Shown here: positions 39,870 to 50,583 of the stretch, in pieces
Layout of the letters: each line of letters starts with the position of its first letter
Position numbering within the stretch: position 1 is the first letter of the stretch
NCBI GenBank assembly: GCA_028686345.1
Contig: JAQUCE010000005.1
Coordinates: forward strand, 1-64,000
From: Kiritimatiellia bacterium
GTDB lineage: Bacteria; Verrucomicrobiota; Kiritimatiellia; RFP12; UBA1067
DNA: 64,000 bases
Direction of reading: 5' to 3'
The notes under the pieces: model-generated
What the model saw: the letters and a program-made list of their open reading frames with translations, nothing else
Databases searched by the model: none
Told to the model about the DNA's origin: nothing
Translations under genes and position numbers: made by a program

Positions 39870-40673
39870 ATGCGACCGGGAATAAAAAAACGAATGATCA
39901 TCTATCCACTTATTTACATCCTGCTGGGGGTATTCCTCTTCTTCCGTCAGCGCGGCATGATTTATTTTCCGACGGCGGCGGAGGCGCACCGCCATGCAGA
40001 GCTTACGCTAAGTAACGAAGGTGAATCGATCAAGGTGATAGTGCTGCATCCAGGGCAGGAGCGCGCGATCATCTATTTTGGGGGCAACGCCGAAGCAGTG
40101 GTCTATAACGCCTCGGATTTTGAGCAGCACTTTCCCGACTTCACCGTCTACCTTTTCAACTACCGGGGGTATGGCGGTAGCAGCGGCCAGCCCACAGAGC
40201 AGGGAGTCTTCTCCGATGCGCTGGCACTCTACGATCAGATCCGAGCGCAGCACAGCTCTATATCCTCAATTGGGCGCAGTCTGGGCAGCGGCGTGGCCGC
40301 TTATCTGGCGGCTGAGCGCGACATCCATTGTCTGGTGCTGGCAACTCCCTTTGACAGTATCCTGCGTGTCGCGCAGCGCCGTTTTCCGATCTACCCCCTG
40401 CGGCTGCTGTTGTTGGATCACTACAACACCATTAGCCGCGTGCGAGCGATCACTGCACCTGTTTTGGTGCTTATGGCTGAGAACGACCGGGTTATTCCGC
40501 GCAAAAGCTCGCTGCGGCTGGTTGCCGCGTTTCCGGTCGGTCAGATCACCGCAGTCACGATCAAAGAAGCTGGTCACAACACACTCTCTGAGTTCCCGGA
40601 ATACTATGAGCAGGTTCAGAGGTTTATGGGCAAAAACCCGCCGCTTGAGGCCCTTACCAAAGGGCAAGACTAG
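39870..40673 (+). CDS. Membrane-anchored alpha/beta hydrolase
   Basis: N-terminal TM; FNYRGYGGSSGQPTEQGVFSDALALYD, SIGRSLGSGVAAYLA, VLVLMAENDRVIP. Confidence 0.8.
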   Translation: MRPGIKKRMIIYPLIYILLGVFLFFRQRGMIYFPTAAEAHRHAELTLSNEGESIKVIVLHPGQERAIIYFGGNAEAVVYNASDFEQHFPDFTVYLFNYRGYGGSSGQPTEQGVFSDALALYDQIRAQHSSISSIGRSLGSGVAAYLAAERDIHCLVLATPFDSILRVAQRRFPIYPLRLLLLDHYNTISRVRAITAPVLVLMAENDRVIPRKSSLRLVAAFPVGQITAVTIKEAGHNTLSEFPEYYEQVQRFMGKNPPLEALTKGQD

Positions 40674-40857
40674 CATGTTTTTAAGGACCAACATCGTCGT
40701 ACAGCATCGTCGACCGCAGCGGTAGGGCACGGCCTCCACCGCGCCCCGCGAATGACCTTGCAGCGCAAGCGCAAGCTTTGTCGTTAGCTTTGTCGGAGTG
40801 GAATGAACGCGCTGCGTTGTTTTTGAGGTGAAAAATCTTAGAGGTGAAAAATGGGCA

Positions 40858-41006
40858 TCCACCGCATAGCGGCGGACATACTGAAAGCAACACAGTATAT
40901 CCGCCGCTATGCGGTGGATTATTGCGAAGTGTGTCCGCAACAAGCCCTGACAGACAACTATTTGGAAAGAACAATTAATTGTTTTTTTCTAGTCGTCCAA
41001 GCGACT
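40858..41006 (+). repeat. Composite palindromic element (copy D)
   Basis: Hairpin 40858-40918, then ggaaagaacaattaattgttt and ctagtcgtccaagcgact. Confidence 0.9.
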
Positions 41007-42561
41007 ATTGGCTATCTGCGAGTTCCATGCGGAGAGTTCGCAGCTCAATGGTGCTTTTGAGTTGCTGTATATACTGTGCGACTGCGGCACTTGGCTCTGC
41101 CCGCTCATTTTGCAGTTGCATGGCTTTTTCCGCATAGGCGAGGGAGTTCTCCCAGTTGGGGTGAAGGTTGAGAGCGTGCGCGTTCACGCCTGTTGTGAAT
41201 GCGTGCCTCATGAGTGCAACAGCATCGTTTGTCGAGCGATTCAGGCTTTGATTGAAGAGTGCTTCGGCCTGCTTTGATTGTCCGGTTTTAGCAAGCACAA
41301 CCGCCAGTGCGTACTCGGCTTTAGCGCGCAGCGCCTCACTCATGGCCGGGAATTTGTGGAGGAGCTCCCTGGTGGTGATAATCGCCTTGTTGAGAGAGGG
41401 CACTGGGAGCAGATCATAATCAATAATCAGGTCTAGAAAAGCCTCAATCCACGCCTGAAAACTTTCGCAGCAGTCAAAGAGTTCACAGTCAGGATCTCCG
41501 GGATCAACGATATTAGTTTTGATCATGTTTGTGTCAATAATTTCGCGCCACGCTTGGTTCCAGCAGAGGAATGCGTCATCGTTCTGTTCTTGCTCGCAGC
41601 TCGCATAGCCGCAATCGATCAGTTGGTCGGCATAGTTGGCTGGCTCCTCCGGCTCCCAGGGAGCGAACGTTTCGCTGTTAATGCAACATTTTTTGAATTT
41701 TTTGCCGCTGCCGCAGGGGCAGGGGTCATTCCGCCCTACAGGTGTTTGGCTGGCAAGCAGCTTGAGATAATCATCGTACAAGAGCTGCTCCAGCAGCTCT
41801 TCCACTCTTTCCCTTTCGACCTGATCGGGTGTTTGCGCACCCTTTGTCCACTGGGGTAAATAAGATAACATTGCTTCATCGGTCGTGTCACGGAATTTGT
41901 CCTCATACTGGCCTAGAGAGCCATCTGACAGCCCAATCTCGCGCACCATATATTCAAAAGGGAACACACGGTCATTGACAAAGCCGTTGGCATAGGCATC
42001 TTCAATTAGAGGCAGAGCTTGGGCCATGCCGAGCTTAATACATTGAAATATCATCACGTGCCAGATTAATCCCAGCTGCGGTTCCAGGCGGAAGTCGAGT
42101 AGGTCCAGGCAGTAGCTCTCTAATGCCGCACGCGGGAACTCTTCGGTAACGATAAGCAAGCACAGCGCATCCAGCGCTGCGGCGCGTGCGAAGCTGTCCA
42201 GGCTTTCATCTTCAACAACCGCTTTCAATGCGTCAAAACGTCCATAGCAGGTACGGGCCAGTATCTCATACATGTGCGATGAAATGACATCATCTACCAG
42301 GAAACGTATCACAGATGTTGGCAAGCGGCAGATTTTGATGTAGCGCTCAAAGGCGGCTCGGCTGCGCATTTCGGCGCAGAGAAAAAGGGCGTAGTAGAAG
42401 AGGATCGGGGGCAGGTGGCAAGGGTTGGCGAGGGTTTGGTCGAGAGAGTTCAGCAGCAAAGGTTCAGTATCTTTCCAGTTTTCCCGCAGGCATTGCACGG
42501 CTTCGCCGGGTGGCAGGCTGTTTGGCGAGTTTAATTGAGCGATAGCTTCGGAGATAGTCAT
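41005..42561 (-). CDS. DUF1186-like protein with SEC-C motif
   Basis: PVGRNDPCPCGSGKKFKKCC. Confidence 0.7.
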   Translation of the reverse strand: MTISEAIAQLNSPNSLPPGEAVQCLRENWKDTEPLLLNSLDQTLANPCHLPPILFYYALFLCAEMRSRAAFERYIKICRLPTSVIRFLVDDVISSHMYEILARTCYGRFDALKAVVEDESLDSFARAAALDALCLLIVTEEFPRAALESYCLDLLDFRLEPQLGLIWHVMIFQCIKLGMAQALPLIEDAYANGFVNDRVFPFEYMVREIGLSDGSLGQYEDKFRDTTDEAMLSYLPQWTKGAQTPDQVERERVEELLEQLLYDDYLKLLASQTPVGRNDPCPCGSGKKFKKCCINSETFAPWEPEEPANYADQLIDCGYASCEQEQNDDAFLCWNQAWREIIDTNMIKTNIVDPGDPDCELFDCCESFQAWIEAFLDLIIDYDLLPVPSLNKAIITTRELLHKFPAMSEALRAKAEYALAVVLAKTGQSKQAEALFNQSLNRSTNDAVALMRHAFTTGVNAHALNLHPNWENSLAYAEKAMQLQNERAEPSAAVAQYIQQLKSTIELRTLRMELADSQ

Positions 42562-42694
42562 GGGAGATCCTTTTTAGTTTCTGTTTATGGCGCATGAATA
42601 TACAAAAAAGAGGGCGGTTTGAAAAGCGGTAGTTTTGCAGTTGTGTAGATGGTGAGTGTGGAGTATAATAAATACTAAACGACGGGGATGCTTT

Positions 42695-42934
42695 ATGAGC
42701 CCAACAATTTTTCGAGAAGATGGTTACAGGTTTCATTTTTTCTCGCTTGAAGAGAGTCGAAAGCATGTGCATGTAGTCTCTTCTGGCGGTACAGCTAAAT
42801 TCTGGCTTGAGCCGAAGGTTGAGCTTGCGATGTCCAAGGGGTTTTCAGTGAAGGAGCTTAATTGCATGGAAACAATCATAAAGGAGCGTAAAGATGAAAT
42901 TGAAGATGCATGGCGAGTCCACTTCGGTGGCTGA
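42695..42934 (+). CDS. DUF4160 protein (putative toxin-antitoxin-like partner)
   Basis: MSPTIFREDGYRFHFFSLEESRKHVHVVSSGGTAKFWLEP. Confidence 0.8.
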   Translation: MSPTIFREDGYRFHFFSLEESRKHVHVVSSGGTAKFWLEPKVELAMSKGFSVKELNCMETIIKERKDEIEDAWRVHFGG

Positions 42935-43199
42935 GGTATCAAACATTGAGTCCGTCGGTTTCTGGTTGTTGCTGGATGGAGAAGAGCTTTTTCTTGATTA
43001 TAAAAAGTTCCCCTGGTTTCTGGATGTTCCTGTAAAAAAAATAATAAATGTTAAAAGTGAGTCAGACCAGCATCTGTATTGGCCTGACCTTGATGTTGAC
43101 TTAACGGTTGAGATGATCAAACACCCCGAGCGTTTTCCTCTGAAGGCAAAGCGCGCTGATCAGGTGGCGGAGAGTGCCGCTGGATATGCTTCCAAGTAG
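42894..43199 (+). CDS. DUF2442-like protein
   Basis: VGFWLLLDGEELFLDYKKFPWFLDVPVKKIINVK...HLYWPDLDVDLTVEMIKHPERFPL; overlaps the DUF4160 gene. Confidence 0.75.
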   Translation: MKLKMHGESTSVAEVSNIESVGFWLLLDGEELFLDYKKFPWFLDVPVKKIINVKSESDQHLYWPDLDVDLTVEMIKHPERFPLKAKRADQVAESAAGYASK

Positions 43200-43395
43200 T
43201 AGGGTTCGGGCGTTGGTGTAGCTGGTGGAGTGATGGCGGGGTCGAGGTAATCGAATTAATCGATTCCCTCGATTCTCTCGATAAAAAAAGAGCCACCTTG
43301 AAAAAAAACAAACTTTTTACAAAATGCACTTGCGGTGCAACGCATGAGTGTGGTAAATTAGCCGTCCATTTGTATCAAGTAGAAGGAAAATTTAG

Positions 43396-43779
43396 ATGCC
43401 GACGATTAATCAGTTAGTACGCCAGGGCAGACGTCCATTGCGTAAAAAGACCAAATCACCTGCGTTGAAGGGTTGCCCTCAGCGTCGTGGTGTGTGTTTG
43501 GTGGTTAAGACCCAGACACCTAAGAAGCCGAACTCCGCTCTGCGTAAGGTCGCCCGTGTGCGTTTGACCACTGGCTATGAGGTCTCAGCGTATATTCCCG
43601 GAGAGGGACACAACCTTCAAGAGCATAGCGTAGTGCTGGTGCGTGGAGGGCGTGTAAAGGATTTGCCTGGTGTCCGCTATCACATTGTGCGTGGCAGCTT
43701 GGACACGCTGGGGGTGAATGGACGTCGCCGCAGCCGTTCTAAGTATGGTGTAAAGCGTCCCAAAGAGGTGGCGAAATAG
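43396..43779 (+). CDS. rpsL: 30S ribosomal protein S12
   Basis: [33 protein letters not shown]. Confidence 0.97.
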   Translation: MPTINQLVRQGRRPLRKKTKSPALKGCPQRRGVCLVVKTQTPKKPNSALRKVARVRLTTGYEVSAYIPGEGHNLQEHSVVLVRGGRVKDLPGVRYHIVRGSLDTLGVNGRRRSRSKYGVKRPKEVAK

Positions 43780-43831
43780 AGGGACGGAGATTGATCCGTT
43801 TTTGAAATTGTAAAAATTTATTGAGGCGAAC

Positions 43832-44302
43832 ATGGCTAGAAGGCGTAGAGCAGTAAAAAGGGTTGCACCCATTGATCCCCGGTTCAACAGCGAACTGGTG
43901 GCGCGCGTAATTCGTGCGCTGATGCGGAGCGGTAAAAAGACAACCGCCGAGCGTATTGTGTATGGCGCGATCGAAGAGATCCAACTCAAGACCGGCAAAG
44001 ATCCGCTGGAGGTGATGGACCGTGCGATATCCAACATGAAGCCCAAGGTTGAGGTTAAATCCCGTCGCGTAGGCGGCACAACCTATCCGGTACCGGTTGA
44101 GATTCGCCCAGGGCGTCAGATGTCGCTGGCACTGCGCTGGATGGCGCAGTACGCGGCTGGCCGCCGCGGCATGTCGATGCCCAAGGCGGTGGCGGCTGAG
44201 CTGATTGACGCATTTAACGATCAGGGCAATGTGATTAAGAAACGCGACGATGTGCATCGTATGGCGCAGGCGAACAAAGCCTTTGCGCACTATGCGTGGT
44301 AA
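43832..44302 (+). CDS. rpsG: 30S ribosomal protein S7
   Basis: MARRRRAVKRVAPIDPRFNSELVARVI...HRMAQANKAFAHYAW. Confidence 0.97.
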   Translation: MARRRRAVKRVAPIDPRFNSELVARVIRALMRSGKKTTAERIVYGAIEEIQLKTGKDPLEVMDRAISNMKPKVEVKSRRVGGTTYPVPVEIRPGRQMSLALRWMAQYAAGRRGMSMPKAVAAELIDAFNDQGNVIKKRDDVHRMAQANKAFAHYAW

Positions 44303-44376
44303 TGATTTTGGCGGCGTGTAGACCGCTGTGGACGGGGGCAGTTAGCTGCCCTCTTGATCTTTGAAAAGTAAGGTAA

Positions 44377-46512
44377 ATGGTGAGCGTCTTGGAATGCAAG
44401 GCAAAGAAACGTAGTGCTGCGACGGCTGGTGATAAATCAGACGGCTGCAATGCTGTGCTTTCAGATGTTCGGAATATCGGGGTTGTGGCGCATATTGATG
44501 CAGGGAAGACAACCACCACCGAACGTATCTTGTATTACGCAGGGCGCACGCACCGTCTCGGAAATGTAGACGAAGGCAACACTGTTACCGACTGGATGAT
44601 GCAGGAGCGCGAGCGCGGCATAACAATTGTCAGCGCCGCGATCACCTGCAACTGGCGTGATCATCAAATAAATTTAATTGACACGCCGGGTCATGTAGAT
44701 TTCACCATCGAGGTGGAGCGCTCAATGCGCGTACTCGATGGTGCAGTGGGTGTGTTCTGTGCGGTTGGAGGTGTCCAGCCGCAGTCTGAGACGGTCTGGC
44801 GGCAAGCGGATCGTTATCATGTTCCGCGACTGGTATTCATCAACAAGATGGATCGCATGGGCGCGGACTTCAAAGCCTGTGTTGCTGAGATTCGGAAAAA
44901 GCTGAAGGCCAATGCAATCACTCTGCAACTGCCGATTGGTGCGGCCGCGACCTTCACAGGTGTGATTGACTTGCTGGAGATGCGCGCTCTATCCTACGAC
45001 GGTGACGGGCGGGCTGTGGCAGAGAGCGAGATTCCGGCTGAGATGCTGGATGAGGCAAGAGCTGCCCGCGCCCTGCTCTGCGAGCAGGCGGCTGAGGTTG
45101 ACGACACAATTTTAGAGCAATACTTTGCAGATCCGAATTTGTCGGCTGAGCTGCTGCGAACCTCTATCCGCCGCAGTGTTGTGGCGAGCCGGATTGTTCC
45201 GGTGCTCTGCGGAACAGCTCTGCGCAACAAGGGCATCCAGCAACTGCTGGACGCGGTGGTTTGGTATTTACCATCACCGGCGGATCGCCCGACAGTTCAC
45301 GCAACTGATTTAAAGTCTGAAGAGAAGATTATCCGTCACAACACCCCGGAGGCACCGCTGACAGCTCTGGTCTTTAAAATTGCCATGGATCCATTTGTGG
45401 GGCGGCTGTTTTTTGTGCGTATCTACGGCGGCAAGATCAGCAAGGGTCAGAACGTCTACAACCCGAGAATTTTTAAGCGCGAGCGCGTGATGAAGATTGT
45501 GCGCTTATTTGCCGACGCGCAGAGCGAGGTGGATGTTTTAGAGGCAGGGCAGATTGGCGCGCTGGTTGGATTAAAAGAGGCTACAACAGGTGACACCCTT
45601 TGCGCGGAGCGCGAGCCGGTGTACCTGGAGCGCATTGTGGCGCCTGAGCCGGTGATGTTCATGGCGATTGAGCCGCGATCACGGGCGGATAAAGAGCGAC
45701 TGGCAGAGTCGATGGGCTTATTGGCAGCCGAGGACCCCACCTGCCAAGTGAGAGTGGATCCTGAGACAGGACAAACAATTTTGAGCGGCATGGGCGAGTT
45801 GCACCTGGAGATACTGGTGGACCGGCTGCGCCGTGAGTTTAAGTGTGAGGCCAACATTGGTCGACCAATGGTGTCATATTACGAGACCGTGCATGGCGAG
45901 GGCAGAGCGACTTATCTCTTTGACCGCGACTTGGGCGGAAGACGGCATTATGTGCAATTGGAGATTGAGGTGATACCTCAGAAGCGAGGCGTGGGGCATG
46001 CGGTGGAAATCAGCGCGGCAGCCATGCGGAAGCTTCCCGATGTGAAAATGGCCGATTGCGTGAAGCAAGGATTGACGGACGGCATCCTGACCGGGGTTTT
46101 AGCGCGCTATCCAATGACGGATGTGCTGGCTCGGGTGGTGGATGTTGTAACCATGGAAGATGAGACGGCAACAGACGTAGCGTTCAGAACTGCGGCTGTC
46201 ATGGGGTTCCGGGAGGCGGCTTTGGCTGCCGGAGCGGAACTCCTTGAGCCTATCATGTCCCTGGATATTGCGACTCCGGCTGAATCGGTGGGAGACATTA
46301 TCGGGGATATAAACGGGCGCCGCGGTTCTGTGAGTGAGATGACAACGCGTGGAGACATGCAGATTGTTAACGCTCGCGTTCCGTTGGCAGAGCTGTTTGG
46401 GTATTCCACTGTGATCCGGTCGCTCTCACGCGGCCGGGCCAGCTATTCAATGCAGACTGGTGAGTTTGCAGTGGTGCCACGAACTGTAAAAGAACAACTA
46501 CTGAACAGGTAA
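44377..46512 (+). CDS. fusA: Elongation factor G (divergent)
   Basis: [38 protein letters not shown]; unusual domain IV. Confidence 0.9.
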   Translation: MVSVLECKAKKRSAATAGDKSDGCNAVLSDVRNIGVVAHIDAGKTTTTERILYYAGRTHRLGNVDEGNTVTDWMMQERERGITIVSAAITCNWRDHQINLIDTPGHVDFTIEVERSMRVLDGAVGVFCAVGGVQPQSETVWRQADRYHVPRLVFINKMDRMGADFKACVAEIRKKLKANAITLQLPIGAAATFTGVIDLLEMRALSYDGDGRAVAESEIPAEMLDEARAARALLCEQAAEVDDTILEQYFADPNLSAELLRTSIRRSVVASRIVPVLCGTALRNKGIQQLLDAVVWYLPSPADRPTVHATDLKSEEKIIRHNTPEAPLTALVFKIAMDPFVGRLFFVRIYGGKISKGQNVYNPRIFKRERVMKIVRLFADAQSEVDVLEAGQIGALVGLKEATTGDTLCAEREPVYLERIVAPEPVMFMAIEPRSRADKERLAESMGLLAAEDPTCQVRVDPETGQTILSGMGELHLEILVDRLRREFKCEANIGRPMVSYYETVHGEGRATYLFDRDLGGRRHYVQLEIEVIPQKRGVGHAVEISAAAMRKLPDVKMADCVKQGLTDGILTGVLARYPMTDVLARVVDVVTMEDETATDVAFRTAAVMGFREAALAAGAELLEPIMSLDIATPAESVGDIIGDINGRRGSVSEMTTRGDMQIVNARVPLAELFGYSTVIRSLSRGRASYSMQTGEFAVVPRTVKEQLLNR

Positions 46513-46519
46513 CGTTAGA

Positions 46520-46828
46520 ATGCAAGGTCAGCGAATACGCATACGATTGCAAGCATACGATCATAGAGTACTGGATCAGGCTGTAGGTGACATCATCGAC
46601 ACAGCCCGCGGAACAGGAGCACAGGTTGTCGGGCCAATTCCTCTACCAACGAGGATTGAGCGCTTCACAGTCAACCGCTCCCCACACGTAGACAAAAAGT
46701 CTATGGATCAGTTCGAGATGCGTACGCACAAGCGATTGCTCGATATAGTGGGCCCCACAGCTAAAACTGTGGAAGAGCTCAAGAAACTGAATCTGCCGGC
46801 TGGCGTGGACATCACAATTAGAATTTAA
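46520..46828 (+). CDS. rpsJ: 30S ribosomal protein S10
   Basis: [41 protein letters not shown]. Confidence 0.97.
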   Translation: MQGQRIRIRLQAYDHRVLDQAVGDIIDTARGTGAQVVGPIPLPTRIERFTVNRSPHVDKKSMDQFEMRTHKRLLDIVGPTAKTVEELKKLNLPAGVDITIRI

Positions 46829-46842
46829 GGACGGTGAACACG

Positions 46843-47469
46843 ATGGAAGGTTTGATTGGAAAAAAAATTGGAATGACTCAGATCTTTGATGATCAGGGTC
46901 ATAGAATACCCGTGACTGTGATTGAGGTTGGTCCATGCCCTGTTGTCCAGGTGAAGACCACCGCGACGGACGGCTACAACGCTGTTCAGCTCGGGTTTGA
47001 GGAGCAGAAGCCGCATCGTATGACAAAATCGATGTTGAAGCACTTTGAAAAGGCCTCTGTCAAACCGTGTCGAATCACTCGGGAGTTCCCTCTGGCCGAA
47101 GGCCAGGAGGCGACACTCGGTGAGGATGTGACGGTTAATATTTTTGAGGGCATCAAGTACGTCGATGTTTCCGGCATCAGCAAGGGACGGGGTTTCTCGG
47201 GGCCATTCCGCCGCTGGGGATTCTCGGGCGGACATCAGACACATGGCGGCCACTCTAAGCGCCGTGTGGGTTCAATTGGTGCCTGCACGTTTCCGGGCGA
47301 GGTCCAGAAAGGCAAGAAGATGCCGGGCCACATGGGAGCAGTCAACCGCAAAGCGCGCAACCTGACGGTAGTGGAGGTTCGCGGCAAGGACAATCTGCTG
47401 CTGGTTCGCGGAAGCATTCCGGGACCGATAGGCGGCGTAGTCATTGTTAAAAAAGCCCTGAAGAAATAA
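46843..47469 (+). CDS. rplC: 50S ribosomal protein L3
   Basis: GLIGKKIGMTQIFDDQG; GRGFSGPFRRWGFSGGHQTHGGHSKRRVGSIGACTFPGEV. Confidence 0.97.
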   Translation: MEGLIGKKIGMTQIFDDQGHRIPVTVIEVGPCPVVQVKTTATDGYNAVQLGFEEQKPHRMTKSMLKHFEKASVKPCRITREFPLAEGQEATLGEDVTVNIFEGIKYVDVSGISKGRGFSGPFRRWGFSGGHQTHGGHSKRRVGSIGACTFPGEVQKGKKMPGHMGAVNRKARNLTVVEVRGKDNLLLVRGSIPGPIGGVVIVKKALKK

Positions 47470-47485
47470 GTGGGGTGGAGAAAAA

Positions 47486-48127
47486 ATGAGTACGATTAAA
47501 TTATTTGATTCGGCTGGCGAGGCTGCCTCTGAGATCACATTCGCGGACGAGCGGCTGGTGCTTGACAAAGGCTCCCAGGCGGTGAAGGACACGGTTGTGG
47601 CTTGGCGGAACGCATTGCGTGCTGGAACGGCTTGCACCAAGAGCAAGGGTGAGGTTGCCGGAAGCAACAAGAAGCCGTGGCGTCAAAAGGGAACAGGGCG
47701 GGCCCGGGCGGGCTATCGTCAGAGTCCTATCTGGCGTGGCGGCGGTGTTGCGTTTGGTCCTAAACCACGTGATTTTTCGCAGAAGATCAACAAAAAGGTT
47801 GGCAAGCTGGCGTTTACACGGGCTTTGAGCGAGAAGATCAATAATGGTCAGGTGGTATTGATAGAGCGTTTCGATTTGGCTGAGGCCAAGACCAAAGCGC
47901 TGAAAGCCATGCTGACTAAGATGGGTTTTGAGCGTTCGGTTTTGATTGTGGTCAATGCGTACGATGAAAAGTTGCTGTTGGCCGCGCGTAATCTGCCGAA
48001 GGTTGAGGTTGTCACTGCCGAGGAAGTTAGTGTTTACGCGCTGCTCCGATACCGCGACATTATCGCGACTAAGGCTGGCTTCCAGGCCATGACTGAGCGC
48101 ATGAGCAGCACGGAGGTTTCGGTATGA
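47486..48127 (+). CDS. rplD: 50S ribosomal protein L4
   Basis: KSKGEVAGSNKKPWRQKGTGRARAGYRQSPIWRGGGVAFGPKPRDFSQKINKK. Confidence 0.97.
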   Translation: MSTIKLFDSAGEAASEITFADERLVLDKGSQAVKDTVVAWRNALRAGTACTKSKGEVAGSNKKPWRQKGTGRARAGYRQSPIWRGGGVAFGPKPRDFSQKINKKVGKLAFTRALSEKINNGQVVLIERFDLAEAKTKALKAMLTKMGFERSVLIVVNAYDEKLLLAARNLPKVEVVTAEEVSVYALLRYRDIIATKAGFQAMTERMSSTEVSV

Positions 48128-48402
48128 AGCATGCGAATATCATTCACAGGGTTCAGATAACAGAGAAGGGTACGCAGCTTGCGTACGACAACAAGTACAT
48201 TCTCGAGGTTGCTCCCAAGGCAAACAAGATTGAGATCAAGCAGGCTGTTGAGAAGCAGTTTGGTGTGCATGTTCTTTCCGTTAACACCCAGAACTACAAG
48301 GGCGTGATGCGCACACTGCGTAACCGTCGCGTGGTGCGCGCCAAAAACTGGAAGCGTGCGATCGTGACAGTGAAAAGTGGCGAACGCATTGAGACTGTAT
48401 AA
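48124..48402 (+). CDS. rplW: 50S ribosomal protein L23
   Basis: ITEKGTQLAYDNKYILEVAPKANKIEIKQAVEKQFGVHVLSVNT. Confidence 0.95.
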   Translation: MKHANIIHRVQITEKGTQLAYDNKYILEVAPKANKIEIKQAVEKQFGVHVLSVNTQNYKGVMRTLRNRRVVRAKNWKRAIVTVKSGERIETV

Positions 48403-48422
48403 CGTCGCCGGAGGAGAGAACC

Positions 48423-49247
48423 ATGGGTCTTAAGACATTTAAACCAAGAAGCGCGGGGCTGCGTCACAGAGTGGCGCAGACCTTTGAAGAGGTCACAGAG
48501 AAAAAACCTCTGCGCAGTTTGACGGTGGCGATGAAGAGCAGCGCTGGCCGTAACAACCAGGGACGCATCACAACGCGTCACCGCGGCGGCGGCGCCAAGC
48601 GCCGCTATCGGATTGTGGATTTCCGTCGCGACAAGATCGGTATTCCCGCTCGCGTTGAGGCGATTGCCTATGATCCCAACCGCACAGCCAACTTGGCGCT
48701 GCTGAAGTATGTTGACGGTGAAAAGCGTTACATTCTGGCACCGGCCGGGTTAAAGGTGAACGACGCGGTGATCTCCGGCCCTGAGGCTGAGCCGACGATT
48801 GGCAACACCATGCCGTTGGGCTTGATCCCGTTGGGCATGGCCGTGCATAACGTTGAGTTGGTTCCGGGAGAGGGCGGCAAGATGGCTCGCTCGGCTGGCA
48901 ACAGCTGTCAATTGATGTCGCGTGACGGCAATCACGCGACGCTGCGTCTGCCTTCGGGAGAGATGCGGCTGGTGCACATCAAGTGCATGGCCACGATCGG
49001 AGCGATCAGCAATGCTGACTGGAACAAAGTTCAGTTCGGCAAAGCCGGGCGCAAGCGCTGGTTGGGCATCCGTCCGACAGTGCGCGGTGTGGCGATGAAC
49101 CCGATTGACCATCCGATGGGTGGTGGCGAGGGTCGAACCTCTGGCGGCGGTCATCCTGTTTCACCCTGGGGCAAATTGTCAAAGGGCGGCAAAACACGCA
49201 ACCGCAAGAAGAGCAGTGGCAAATTTATTCTGAAGGGGAGAAAATAA
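48423..49247 (+). CDS. rplB: 50S ribosomal protein L2
   Basis: KSSAGRNNQGRITTRHRGGGAKRRYRIVDFRRDK; NPIDHPMGGGEGRTSGGGHPVSPWG. Confidence 0.98.
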   Translation: MGLKTFKPRSAGLRHRVAQTFEEVTEKKPLRSLTVAMKSSAGRNNQGRITTRHRGGGAKRRYRIVDFRRDKIGIPARVEAIAYDPNRTANLALLKYVDGEKRYILAPAGLKVNDAVISGPEAEPTIGNTMPLGLIPLGMAVHNVELVPGEGGKMARSAGNSCQLMSRDGNHATLRLPSGEMRLVHIKCMATIGAISNADWNKVQFGKAGRKRWLGIRPTVRGVAMNPIDHPMGGGEGRTSGGGHPVSPWGKLSKGGKTRNRKKSSGKFILKGRK

Positions 49248-49250
49248 CGC

Positions 49251-49517
49251 ATGTCAAGGTCGATCAAAAAAGGCCCTTACGTTGAGAAGTGCCTGCTCGA
49301 TAAAGTCGAGAAGATGAACGCGACCGGCAAAAGACAGCCGATCAAAACCTGGTCGCGCCGGTCGATGATACTGCCGGATTTTGTGGGACACACATTTGCC
49401 ATTCACAATGGCAAACAACATGTGCCGATTTTTATAACTGAGAATATGGTTGGGCACCGTTTGGGCGAGTTTTCGCCGACGCGACTCTTCCGTACTCACG
49501 GCGGCGCTGGTAAGTAA
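49251..49517 (+). CDS. rpsS: 30S ribosomal protein S19
   Basis: [34 protein letters not shown]. Confidence 0.97.
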   Translation: MSRSIKKGPYVEKCLLDKVEKMNATGKRQPIKTWSRRSMILPDFVGHTFAIHNGKQHVPIFITENMVGHRLGEFSPTRLFRTHGGAGK

Positions 49518-49530
49518 GGGAGTTTGAAGT

Positions 49531-49866
49531 ATGGAAGTGACTGCCACTACCCGTAATTGCAGAATGTCAGCGCAGAAAGGCCGCCCTCTGGCCCGCGAGG
49601 TTCAGGGGTTGCCTGTAGCTGATGCTCTCAAGATAATAGAGTTTAGTCCGCGTAAAGCGGCGACGTTTTTGAGCAAGACAATCAAATCCGCCGTGGCCAA
49701 CGCGATAAACAACGAGAATCTCGATGTTGACACCCTCAAAGTTAAGCTGAGCGTGTTTGATGAAGGCGCTACCATGCGTCGCTTTTGGCCACGGGCTCGC
49801 GGCAGCGCGAGTCCGATTGCGAAACGCACCTGTCATTGCAAGGTGGTCCTGACCGACGGTCAGTAA
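49531..49866 (+). CDS. rplV: 50S ribosomal protein L22
   Basis: RMSAQKGRPLAREVQGLPVADALKIIEFSPRKAATFLSKTIKSAVANA. Confidence 0.95.
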   Translation: MEVTATTRNCRMSAQKGRPLAREVQGLPVADALKIIEFSPRKAATFLSKTIKSAVANAINNENLDVDTLKVKLSVFDEGATMRRFWPRARGSASPIAKRTCHCKVVLTDGQ

Positions 49867-49905
49867 AAAGGCCGGCGGCTTTTTCAAGAATTAAGGAGCA
49901 AACAG

Positions 49906-50583
49906 TTGGGACAGAAAGTAAATCCGATAGGTTTTCGAGTTGCAGTGAACAAACAGTGGCGCAGCCGCTGGTTCGCCAACAAGAAACAGTTTGGCGAGTT
50001 GCTCGCCGAAGACTCGATGATTCGTGATGCGGTTAAAAAGCGTCTTGAGAGTGCAGCGATCACCAAGATCCTGATCGAAAGATATGCGAATCGTGTGCGA
50101 GTAAATCTCTTCACAGCCCGCCCGGGTGTGGTTATTGGCCGCAAAGGGCAGGATGTTGAAAAGATCCGTCATGAACTGGCGCTCAAAACAGGCAAGGAGA
50201 TTTATCTCGAGATCCACGAGGTGCGCGACCCGGATGCGGACGCTCAGCTGGTGGCCGAGAGTATCGCCCAGCAGGTCGAACGCCGTGTTGCAATTAAACG
50301 CGCCATAAAGCGGGCTGAGAAGGTTGCTATGGATATGGGCGTGGATGGAATCAAGATTCGTTGTGCCGGACGTATCAACAACGCGGAGATTGCCCGTGTG
50401 GAGTGGAGCAAAAAGGGCAAGGTCCCGCTGCATACTCTACGCGCGAATATCGATTATGGTTTTGCCGAGGCAATGACCACTGCGGGGTTGATCGGCATCA
50501 AGGTCTGGATCTGTAAGAAAGACGATTTCCAGCCGGTGAGAACCGGCGGACAGAGGAGGAGAAGAGATGCCTCTAATGCCTAA
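49906..50583 (+). CDS. rpsC: 30S ribosomal protein S3 (TTG start)
   Basis: [52 protein letters not shown]. Confidence 0.97.
   Translation: MGQKVNPIGFRVAVNKQWRSRWFANKKQFGELLAEDSMIRDAVKKRLESAAITKILIERYANRVRVNLFTARPGVVIGRKGQDVEKIRHELALKTGKEIYLEIHEVRDPDADAQLVAESIAQQVERRVAIKRAIKRAEKVAMDMGVDGIKIRCAGRINNAEIARVEWSKKGKVPLHTLRANIDYGFAEAMTTAGLIGIKVWICKKDDFQPVRTGGQRRRRDASNA

Noticed and set aside
43340-43395. Sigma-70-like promoter before rpsL (TTGCGG...TAAATT)
   Set aside because: Plausible by eye but weak and not distinguishable from chance without transcript data.
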